Origin: Caryophanales bacterium UBA3668
GTDB taxonomy: Bacteria > Bacillota_I > Bacilli_A > RFN20 > CAG-826
Direction of reading: 5' to 3'
Length of the DNA stretch: 13,559 nucleotides
NCBI GenBank assembly: GCA_002373085.1
Contig: DFJP01000028.1
Coordinates: 1 to 13,559 of the forward strand
In this document: piece after piece, positions 1 to 6,297 of the stretch
Position numbering within the stretch: the first letter of the stretch is position 1
How the letters are laid out: every line of letters starts with the position of its first letter
Program-made: the position numbers and the translations under genes
The notes under the pieces: generated by a model
What the model saw: the letters and a program-made list of their open reading frames with translations, nothing else
The model's database searches: none
What the model was told of the DNA's origin: nothing

Positions 1-19
1 TTCGCACGATGGCTCAGAC

Positions 20-45
20 AAAAAAAAGACGATTTTGTTATCGCC
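20..45 (-). terminator. Intrinsic terminator closing the leftward gene run
   Basis: Read on the minus strand, the arms GGCGAT and ATCGTC (40-45 with 28-33, one G-U pair) enclose a 6-base loop and are followed by a run of eight T (20-27). It begins one base beyond the stop codon of the 82-residue ORF. It is the natural end of the leftward transcript from ispE or further upstream. Confidence 0.8.
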
Positions 46-46
46 T

Positions 47-295
47 TTATTTCGCTAACGAATGATAGAAGACGAAGTTATTATCTCCATCAATATATCC
101 AACTTCTTTATCGTGGATAATGATGGAACCGTCATCATCAACATAACCAATTTTCTTTGGAGGGAAATAGATTTCTCCTTCATCAGTTATCTCTGCGAAC
201 TTATGTCCATTAATGTAGAGGACATTCTCTCCAAGATATCCAACGAGGTCTTCCCCAATATAGATATTCTTTCCAAAGGAATCAATGATTAGCAT
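47..295 (-). CDS. Small repeat protein of unknown function (82 aa)
   Basis: I do not recognise this protein with certainty. It has no signal peptide, membrane segment or cysteine. From about residue 9 to 71 it is built of four units of 15-16 residues, starting near K9, N24, G40 and G56. Each has a beta-strand-like stretch (such as IYI, VLYI, EIYF, SIII), a turn, and then usually G-Y-[ILV] plus acidic residues (GYLGE, GYVDDD, GYIDGD). This predicts a small all-beta fold of four similar blades or hairpins, broadly like small beta-flower proteins, which is a resemblance only. Its ATG overlaps the stop of the upstream glmU-like gene by seven bases (ATGCTAA), so translation is probably coupled and the two are co-transcribed. 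A terminator follows directly. It could be an accessory partner of the GlmU-like protein. No function is assigned. Confidence 0.72.
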   Translation of the reverse strand: MLIIDSFGKNIYIGEDLVGYLGENVLYINGHKFAEITDEGEIYFPPKKIGYVDDDGSIIIHDKEVGYIDGDNNFVFYHSLAK

Positions 296-1317
296 ACTTT
301 TTCATCCTCAAGATGGGCAAACGGCCCAATGTATTTGTTATTAGAAATCTTAACATTTACTAATACTGAACTGTGGACATGGTTGTCATTACCCATTTTT
401 ACATCTTTAAGCACTGAGTTTGGTCCAATCCAGTTGGCTTCACCAATTTCACTATCACCAATAATGGTGGTGTTTGGCATAATCACTGTATCTTTTCCAA
501 TTTTGATATCTGGTGAGATATATGCAGTTTCAGGATCTTCGATAGAAACACCTGAGAGCATTAATCTATAATTTGTTCTTTTTCTAATAATTTTAGCGGC
601 ATATGCGAGTTGGAAACGATCGCTGACAGAGAAGATATCTTGAGCGTCTTCTAAGACGTATGCTTCGCATTTATAACCATCTAAATTAAATAATTTAACA
701 AGTTCGGATAAGTAGAATTCTTTTTTAGCGTTGTTATTACTTAATTTTGGAAGGTATTTTTGTAAGAGCTTGTTATCGATGATATATATACCAGCGTTAA
801 TTTCAGTAATTTCTGCTTCTTCTTCATTACAGTCTTTATCTTCACGGATATCAAGCAAACGATAACTACCTTTTTCTCTTAAGATTCTTCCATAACCCGT
901 TGGATTTTCTAATACAGAAGTACAAATAGTTAAGGCATTCTCGTTTTTAACATGTTTATGATAAACCTTCTCTAATGTTTCAGTTGTTAATAAAGCCATT
1001 TCGCCTCCAACAACGATGACATCACCATCTTTATCTTTAAGTTCTTCAACTTGTCTTAAGGCATGCCCAGTTCCAAGGATTTCGTGTTGCCAGGCGACTT
1101 TGGTAATGTTTTTAACACATTCTTCAGTGTGCTTTCCTCCAAAACCAACCACTGTATAGATGTCTTTAAGACCTAAAGGTTTAACTGCGTCAATGACATA
1201 GTTAATCATTGGCTTTCCTAAAATAGGAAAAACAACCTTTGAGTGGTTTGGATTACGAGATTCCATTCTAGAACCACGTCCTGCACCTAAAATAACAACG
1301 TACTTATCTTTTGGCAT
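289..1317 (-). CDS. glmU: Short GlmU-like nucleotidyltransferase (UDP-GlcNAc pyrophosphorylase type), no acetyltransferase half
   Basis: GlmU makes UDP-GlcNAc from GlcN-1-P with two domains. Only the first is complete here. The nucleotide-binding loop is GAGRGSRM (11-18), K27 follows in HSKVV, LGTGHA (81-86) matches the uridine-binding segment, and GYGRILR (141-147), REDKDC (158-163) and EINAGIY (172-178) are in GlmU order. The C-terminus has only a few left-handed-helix hexapeptide turns (about 262-336) and stops just after IGPFAHL. The protein is 342 residues, against about 455 for GlmU, so the acetyltransferase active site is absent. The usual GDxPL motif reads GGEMALL (104-110), and the second metal site (GVNNR in E. 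coli) reads SVSDR (230-234). The SD AAAGGA (1326-1331) abuts the ispE stop, 14 bases upstream of ATG. It could be a monofunctional UDP-sugar pyrophosphorylase or a diverged homologue with another substrate. Confidence 0.78.
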   Translation of the reverse strand: MPKDKYVVILGAGRGSRMESRNPNHSKVVFPILGKPMINYVIDAVKPLGLKDIYTVVGFGGKHTEECVKNITKVAWQHEILGTGHALRQVEELKDKDGDVIVVGGEMALLTTETLEKVYHKHVKNENALTICTSVLENPTGYGRILREKGSYRLLDIREDKDCNEEEAEITEINAGIYIIDNKLLQKYLPKLSNNNAKKEFYLSELVKLFNLDGYKCEAYVLEDAQDIFSVSDRFQLAYAAKIIRKRTNYRLMLSGVSIEDPETAYISPDIKIGKDTVIMPNTTIIGDSEIGEANWIGPNSVLKDVKMGNDNHVHSSVLVNVKISNNKYIGPFAHLEDEKVC

Positions 1318-1331
1318 TTTAAATATCCTTT

Positions 1332-2189
1332 CTATTTCTTTAATACTTTGGTGATTTCTACAAAGTAATGATTTTCTAATTGTTTTGCAACCTTTCTTAA
1401 GGAAGACAATTCGGTGGATAAAGCAAATACAGTAGATCCACTTCCACTCATAAGGACAATTTTAAGTCCTGCATCTTTAAGAGTTTGTTTTAATTGAGCA
1501 ATTTCAGGCACTAAACGAGAAGCAGCCTCTTCTAAAGAGTTTCCAACAGATTCAGCAAGTAAATCATCATCTCCCTCTCCAAGAGCCTTTAAAACATTCT
1601 CAATGTTTGGGTGTTTGTATTCAGTAGAGTCCGCTAAATTGAAAACTTCTTTAGTGGAGCATCCAGTATTTGGTTTTACTAATAAAACATAGTAATTATT
1701 TTTAACTTCAATTGGTTCAATCTTTTCTCCAATTCCTCTGCATCTAGATGGGACACAAGGAATGAAGAACGGGATATCTGCTCCTAAAGGAGTAGCGATA
1801 TCAATTAACTCTTCATCTGTTGCTCCTAAATTAAGCATTTGATTAACTGCTTTCATAGTGAAGGCTGCGTTAGAACTACCTCCACCCAAACCTGCTTGCA
1901 TAGGAATAACTTTATGGATATAAATTCTGAATTTAGTAGAAAATCCATATTTCTTCGCCATCGCATTGATAGAAGTGGTGGCTAAGTTGTAATGGATAAG
2001 ACCGTTAGAAAAATCATCAACGGTAACAAAGTTATCGACACTTCTATTAAGCTTTTCAATAATAATTGAATCGTGTAATTCTATTGGAAGCATGATGGAA
2101 TCAAGTTCGTGATATCCATCTTTTCTTTTTTCGACCACATCTAAAGAGATGTTAATCTTTGCATAGCTTTTGACTGACTTTTTTGCCAT
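1332..2189 (-). CDS. ispE: 4-diphosphocytidyl-2-C-methyl-D-erythritol kinase
   Basis: This GHMP-family kinase phosphorylates CDP-methylerythritol in the MEP (non-mevalonate) route to isoprenoid precursors. The N-terminal AKINISL carries the expected lysine (K11). The ATP-binding glycine loop is PMQAGLGGGSSNAA (96-109). The catalytic aspartate lies in GADIPFF (D138), and the third GHMP motif is MSGSGSTVFAL (247-257). At 285 residues it is of normal length. The ATG has a GAGGT ribosome site about 12 bases upstream, in the 27-base gap after ksgA. The stop is TAG. Its presence predicts that the organism makes its own isoprenoids, for example the undecaprenyl carrier. The ksgA-ispE-glmU order echoes the B. 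subtilis region, where the same genes occur with others in between. Confidence 0.95.
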   Translation of the reverse strand: MAKKSVKSYAKINISLDVVEKRKDGYHELDSIMLPIELHDSIIIEKLNRSVDNFVTVDDFSNGLIHYNLATTSINAMAKKYGFSTKFRIYIHKVIPMQAGLGGGSSNAAFTMKAVNQMLNLGATDEELIDIATPLGADIPFFIPCVPSRCRGIGEKIEPIEVKNNYYVLLVKPNTGCSTKEVFNLADSTEYKHPNIENVLKALGEGDDDLLAESVGNSLEEAASRLVPEIAQLKQTLKDAGLKIVLMSGSGSTVFALSTELSSLRKVAKQLENHYFVEITKVLKK

Positions 2190-2216
2190 ATATTATTTCT
2201 ACCTCATAATTATATC

Positions 2217-3011
2217 TTATTTATTGACCAATAAGAACATTTGTAAATATTCGTTTGGACTAATAGTCTCTGGTCTTCTGCTCTCTTCAATATTTAGTTC
2301 TTTAAGAATTAAAGACGCTTTTTCTTTATTCACTAAATGGGAAAGATTATTAAGAATAGTCTTTCTTCTATTTAAGAAGATAGATTTGCACATCTTATAT
2401 ACTTTTATAACTGTTTCTTTATCTGTCACAGGTTCTAAATCAAACGAGAAAACTAAAGAATTACATTTAGGAGCTGGATAAAAGCTACCAGGTTTTACAG
2501 TTAATAGCTTTTTAGGAGTTCCTAATAAATGAAGCATAACTGACACTGGTCCATAATTTTCACCTTCTAAATCATAGAAGCGATTAAAGGCTTCACTTTG
2601 ACACATGAGTATCATTCTTTTCGCATTGGAATTCATGAGTAAGAATGTCACTAATTCAGTGGTGATGTTGTATGGGAGATTACCAATAATTTTCGAGTAA
2701 CTAGAGACATCAATTTTTCTCACATCATTAAAAATGCAATTGATATCTTCCTTATAAAAAATCTTTAAGAAATCAATCATCCTAGAATCGATGTCACATA
2801 CATCTAATTTGCTCTTTTGGTAAAGGAAATGTGTAAGTGACCCTAGACCTGGTCCGATTTCTAAAACATAGTCATCATTATTAACTTCTAATGCATCGAC
2901 AATCTTCTCAGCAATTAATGGTTCCACAAGAAAATTTTGTCCATAATCCTTATCAGGTTTAACGGAACATTTATTCACTAATTCGTTAATGTTAGAACGA
3001 TTAATTTCCAC
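2217..3011 (-). CDS. ksgA: 16S rRNA (adenine-1518/1519-N6)-dimethyltransferase
   Basis: KsgA/RsmA dimethylates the two adjacent adenines in the loop of helix 45 of 16S rRNA, using SAM, late in small-subunit assembly. Visible motifs in order are GQNFL (24-28), the SAM-binding EIGPGLGSLT (51-60), the acidic DID (73-75), the catalytic NLPY (111-114), FYPAPK (177-182) and the C-terminal NRRKT (214-218). It has 264 residues, slightly short but complete. The start is GTG at 3009-3011, supported by a strong AAGGAG at 3019-3024. This makes it overlap rnmV by 11 bases, as expected for a coupled gene pair: both proteins act on rRNA maturation and are often adjacent (as rnmV-ksgA) in Bacillota. Confidence 0.96.
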   Translation of the reverse strand: MEINRSNINELVNKCSVKPDKDYGQNFLVEPLIAEKIVDALEVNNDDYVLEIGPGLGSLTHFLYQKSKLDVCDIDSRMIDFLKIFYKEDINCIFNDVRKIDVSSYSKIIGNLPYNITTELVTFLLMNSNAKRMILMCQSEAFNRFYDLEGENYGPVSVMLHLLGTPKKLLTVKPGSFYPAPKCNSLVFSFDLEPVTDKETVIKVYKMCKSIFLNRRKTILNNLSHLVNKEKASLILKELNIEESRRPETISPNEYLQMFLLVNK

Positions 3012-3531
3012 GTATTGTCTCCTTAAAATCTTCTAGCGACACTCTTAAAATGTTGAGTTGATTTTCTAATGATTTATTACTTCCTCTAATTAACCCATAT
3101 TTCTTAATAATCATATCCTTGGTTTTGCTAGGATTATCACTTAAAGAAATAGTGGCCGATAACTCATAATCAATATGGGTTGTCTCTATTGAAGTTACAC
3201 AAGGAGAAAGTGACTTAATAACTTCTTCTTTTTGGAGTTCTGCAACTCCGAATTTTTTATAACTTTTTCTGATAATTTTCTCACTTTTCGCATCAAATAC
3301 TGGATTTATTTGACTTTTAAGCCTATTTCTAATTGTCTCTCCAGCTTCATCAGGATCAGTGTAAATTATGAGCTTATTTACCTTGGCCGCTCTTTTTAGA
3401 AAGTTAATTTTTTCTTCGTTTAAATCGTAGCCATCAGTGGTAAAAAACAATGCGTCAACAAAATTAGATAAATAACTTACATCGGCTTTACCTTCAACAA
3501 TTAAAACTCCATCAATTTTTATCTTATTCAT
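3001..3531 (-). CDS. rnmV: Ribonuclease M5 (5S rRNA maturation, Toprim domain)
   Basis: RNase M5 trims both ends of the 5S rRNA precursor in Bacillota. The N-terminal Toprim domain shows VEGKAD (12-17, catalytic glutamate) and YTDPDEAGE (57-65, the DxD metal site), counted from the ATG at 3529-3531. The C-terminal part (about 115-176), with KTKDMIIKKYGLIRG, resembles the family's C-terminal RNA-recognition region. The length of 176 residues is normal. A TTG lies immediately upstream (3532-3534) in frame. ATG is preferred because neither codon has a clear Shine-Dalgarno sequence and ATG gives a tight 8-base overlap with the tatD stop (ATGAATAA), which suggests coupling. The overlap with ksgA downstream is 11 bases. 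Confidence 0.93.
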   Translation of the reverse strand: MNKIKIDGVLIVEGKADVSYLSNFVDALFFTTDGYDLNEEKINFLKRAAKVNKLIIYTDPDEAGETIRNRLKSQINPVFDAKSEKIIRKSYKKFGVAELQKEEVIKSLSPCVTSIETTHIDYELSATISLSDNPSKTKDMIIKKYGLIRGSNKSLENQLNILRVSLEDFKETIRGN

Positions 3532-4297
3532 CAACGTTAAATAAGCGACATGTATTTTTATAAATTACATCTTCCAAATGCTTTTTGGACATGTCTTTTA
3601 ATCGCGCAATTTCTTCTAAAACTAGGCAAATGTATTTTGGCTCATTTTTCTCACCACGATGTGGATGTGGAGTAAGATATGGAGAGTCTGTTTCGATTAA
3701 TAATCTATCTAGTGGAACAACTTCTGCAACTTCTTTTGGAGTCTTTGCGTTAGTGAAAGTAACTGTTCCTCCTAAGGCAATATACATCCCTAGATTTAAA
3801 ACGATGTTCATTGTTTCAACACTTCCAGAATAGCAGTGCATTACTCCGCTATATTTTGGGGTGTGTTCTTTTAATATTTCAACACAATCTTCTGTTGATT
3901 CACGATTATGAATTGAGATTGGTAAATGGTGTTCATTCGCGTATTCAATTTGTTTGATAAACCATTTCTTTTGGTTTTCTCTTTTTTCTTCATCTTTGAC
4001 CCAGTGATAATCAAGGCCAATTTCTCCAATTGCTACTACCTTTTTATGTGATGAAAGAGACATAACTTCGTTATAATCTTCTTCACTAACTCCTTCTATC
4101 TCAGTTGGATGAAATCCAATAGCAGCGTAGCATTCTTCATATTTCTCCGCAATTTTAACTGCTAGTAAAGATGAAGTTTTATCATAACCAACAACTAAAA
4201 ATTTCTTTACTCCAGTCTTTTTGGCGGCCTCTATGACCTCATCAATTCTTGGATAAAGATTTTCATCGTTAAGGTGGCAATGAGAATCAAACATCAT
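3524..4297 (-). CDS. tatD: TatD-family metal-dependent DNase
   Basis: TatD enzymes are cytoplasmic TIM-barrel metal hydrolases with 3'-exonuclease or DNase activity, linked to DNA repair and quality control. The metal ligands are visible: HCH at 6-8, E92 in GEIGLDYH, H130 in ISIHNRE, H154 in MHCYSGS, and D204 in ETDSPYLTPHPHRG (202-215). The family endings are present and the length is 257 residues, typical for the family. Two consecutive ATG codons (4295-4297, 4292-4294) could each be the start. No clear SD is visible, and the gene starts only two bases after the mnmE stop, so it is probably translated by coupling. TatD, rnmV and ksgA stand together in many Bacillota (yabD-rnmV-ksgA in B. 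subtilis), which supports the assignment. Confidence 0.95.
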   Translation of the reverse strand: MMFDSHCHLNDENLYPRIDEVIEAAKKTGVKKFLVVGYDKTSSLLAVKIAEKYEECYAAIGFHPTEIEGVSEEDYNEVMSLSSHKKVVAIGEIGLDYHWVKDEEKRENQKKWFIKQIEYANEHHLPISIHNRESTEDCVEILKEHTPKYSGVMHCYSGSVETMNIVLNLGMYIALGGTVTFTNAKTPKEVAEVVPLDRLLIETDSPYLTPHPHRGEKNEPKYICLVLEEIARLKDMSKKHLEDVIYKNTCRLFNVDE

Positions 4298-4299
4298 AA

Positions 4300-5634
4300 T
4301 TATTTACCAACACAAAATCTTGAGAATATTTCTTTAGAGATATCAGTTTGATTGTATTCGCCTAAAATCTCTAGAGTGGCGTTATAGGCATCGTGAAGAG
4401 AAACACTTACTAAATCGATTGGCAAGTCATTTAAGGCGTCTTCTTTCGCATTTAAGAGGCTTTCTTTCACGTTTTTGAGTAATCCTAATTGTCTTGTGTT
4501 ATTTAAGGATGGAGTCTTGAAAGTCTCGTCTTTGAGGCCAAGTCTTTCATAGACTGCATTCTTAAGTGGAGTGATGTCATTATTCAAAGCTGAAATACAA
4601 ATTGCATCTTTAAATAACTTATTATCACTCGCCTTATCAATTTTGTTATAAGCGATGATGTGTGGGACATCTTTAACGAGATCTAAAATCTCTTTGTCTT
4701 GGTCATCTAATTCATTAGATGCATCTAAAAGAACAATGACTAAGTCAGATTCTTTAATCGCATCTTTAGATTTATTTACCCCAATGGATTCCACTTTATC
4801 ATCAACATCTCTAATTCCTGCAGTGTCTAATAAATGAAGCACAACACCATTAAGATTAATCTCTCCTTCAACAATGTCTCTAGTGGTTCCTGCTATATCA
4901 GTAACAATAGCTTTAGATTCACCGAGTAAAGCGTTTAATAAAGAAGATTTACCAACGTTTGGTTTACCAACAAGACTAACTTTAATGCCTTCTTTGATAA
5001 TCAAACCTTTTTCTCCTTCGCTGACTAACTTATCAATTTGAGGGACAAGTTCATCAACAATAGAGATGACATTATCTTTATTAGCAACTTCGATATCCTC
5101 ATATTCTGGATAATCAATATTAACTTCAATTAAAGATAAGATATCAGCGATTCTCTTCTTTAAAGGGAGAATAAGTTTACTAGTCTCTCCTTTTAAGGAG
5201 AGCATAGATAATTCTTTTGCTTCTTTTGTGGTGGCGTTAATAACGTCATTAATAGCTTCTGCTTGAACTAAATCAATTCTTTCATGAAGGAACGCTCGTG
5301 AGGTATATTCGCCATTAGTGGCGAGTCTAGCACCTTTAGATAGAAGCAAGGAAATAATCTCGTTAGCAATTAATACACTTCCGTGACAAATAATCTCAAC
5401 AAGATCTTCTCCAGTAAAGGATTTTGGGCCTTTATAAATAGCGACAACGACTTCATCTACTATTTTTTCTCCATCTAAAATGTGACCCACTAAAAGTGTT
5501 CTTTCTTTAATGTCTCTAATATCTTTAGAGAAACATTTCGAGACAATATCAAAACAATCATCACCAGAAACTCTGATAATGTGAAGTGCGCTTTTTAGTG
5601 GCGCTGTAGCTAAGGCGACGATTGTTTCAAACAT
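4300..5634 (-). CDS. mnmE: tRNA modification GTPase MnmE
   Basis: MnmE, together with MnmG, installs the carboxymethylaminomethyl group on U34 of certain tRNAs. An N-terminal folate-binding domain (about 1-115) precedes helical segments and an inserted G domain. The G motifs are GKPNVGKSS (223-231), GTTRD (249-253), DTAG (270-273) and NKID (330-333). The protein ends in FCVGK, with the conserved C-terminal cysteine C441. It is 444 residues, a normal length. The ATG has AGGA about 12-15 bases upstream. Its usual partner mnmG (gidA), commonly the next gene here, is not in this window; tatD follows after two bases instead. A terminator hairpin stands just in front of its ribosome site, so it may need its own promoter inside jag or readthrough. 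Confidence 0.97.
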   Translation of the reverse strand: MFETIVALATAPLKSALHIIRVSGDDCFDIVSKCFSKDIRDIKERTLLVGHILDGEKIVDEVVVAIYKGPKSFTGEDLVEIICHGSVLIANEIISLLLSKGARLATNGEYTSRAFLHERIDLVQAEAINDVINATTKEAKELSMLSLKGETSKLILPLKKRIADILSLIEVNIDYPEYEDIEVANKDNVISIVDELVPQIDKLVSEGEKGLIIKEGIKVSLVGKPNVGKSSLLNALLGESKAIVTDIAGTTRDIVEGEINLNGVVLHLLDTAGIRDVDDKVESIGVNKSKDAIKESDLVIVLLDASNELDDQDKEILDLVKDVPHIIAYNKIDKASDNKLFKDAICISALNNDITPLKNAVYERLGLKDETFKTPSLNNTRQLGLLKNVKESLLNAKEDALNDLPIDLVSVSLHDAYNATLEILGEYNQTDISKEIFSRFCVGK

Positions 5635-5650
5635 ATAATCTCATCTTCCT

Positions 5651-5675
5651 AAAAAGCACCCAAAGGGTGCCTTTT
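5651..5675 (-). terminator. Terminator or attenuator hairpin between jag and mnmE
   Basis: On the minus strand the arms GGCACCC and GGGTGCT (5665-5671 with 5655-5661, one G-U pair) flank a TTT loop. They are extended by four A-T pairs and end in five T. It starts two bases beyond the jag stop and ends directly at the mnmE ribosome site (AGGAAG, 5645-5650). Because A runs flank one side and T runs the other, it could work in both directions. Confidence 0.8.
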
Positions 5676-5676
5676 A

Positions 5677-6282
5677 TTATTTACTTTCAACGAAAATAAT
5701 TTGAACTTGTCTATGACTTCCTTCGCCAACAGACTCGGTCTTAATATTTCTCCATCCGTTAAGAGCGTTGTGAATTGCTCTTCTTTCATCGGCTGGCATT
5801 GGATCAAAAGTATAAGTTGTTTTTGTCTTTTGGACATCCTTGGCTAACTTTCTCGCAAGTCTTTCAAGTTTAGAATATTTGTTATCTTTATATCCGTTGA
5901 TATCAAGAAGAATTCTAAATCTCTTGTGGAAGTAATTGTTTGTAGCAAGTTTCACTAATTCATTAAGTGCTTGAAGTGTGACACCGTTCTTTCCAATCAA
6001 GATTGGATTGTGAGTGCTATCAAGAGTGATTCTAATAACATCATCATCTAATTTGCTCTTAACAGAACTCTCGATTCCTAAAGCATCAGTAGCATTTAAC
6101 AAATAGTCTTCAGCGTATCTCACTACATCAGCAAGATCGTATACTTCGACTTGAACTTTTTTAGAGAATAAGCCAACAGTCTTACCACTGTCACGGTAAA
6201 TAAGTTCGGTGAGTGGCTTGCCTGTTTTTTCAGAAGCTTTTTGAAGAGCTTCATCAATATTTTTAGCTGTATATATTTCCAT
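5677..6282 (-). CDS. jag: Jag/KhpB RNA-binding protein (Jag-N, KH, R3H)
   Basis: Jag (also called KhpB or EloR) is an RNA-binding partner of YidC or KhpA, linked in other Firmicutes to cell elongation. The N-terminal Jag-N domain (about 1-50) contains GLFSKK (37-42). The KH-type domain carries ILIGKNGVTLQAL (94-106), with the GKNG loop at 97-100. The C-terminal R3H domain carries PADERRAIHNAL (163-174), with R167 and H171, and ends in GEGSHRQVQI. It is 201 residues, and the linker between Jag-N and KH is short. A strong AAGGAG lies 9-14 bases upstream and overlaps the yidC stop codon, which argues for a yidC-jag transcript. A terminator follows the stop at once. Confidence 0.95.
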   Translation of the reverse strand: MEIYTAKNIDEALQKASEKTGKPLTELIYRDSGKTVGLFSKKVQVEVYDLADVVRYAEDYLLNATDALGIESSVKSKLDDDVIRITLDSTHNPILIGKNGVTLQALNELVKLATNNYFHKRFRILLDINGYKDNKYSKLERLARKLAKDVQKTKTTYTFDPMPADERRAIHNALNGWRNIKTESVGEGSHRQVQIIFVESK

Positions 6283-6297
6283 AAATATATATTCTCC

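Noticed and set aside
62..292. Plus-strand ORF opposite the small repeat protein
   Set aside because: It is a shadow of the minus-strand gene, which has a coupled start and a terminator. The plus-strand ORF has neither.
47..1317. The 82-residue ORF as the frameshifted C-terminal half of GlmU
   Set aside because: It lacks the acetyltransferase residues and the hexapeptide repeat pattern, and it has its own ATG, repeats and terminator. At 82 residues it is also too short for the missing part.
5649..5837. 62-codon minus-strand ORF at the jag end
   Set aside because: It is out of frame within jag and runs over the terminator hairpin.
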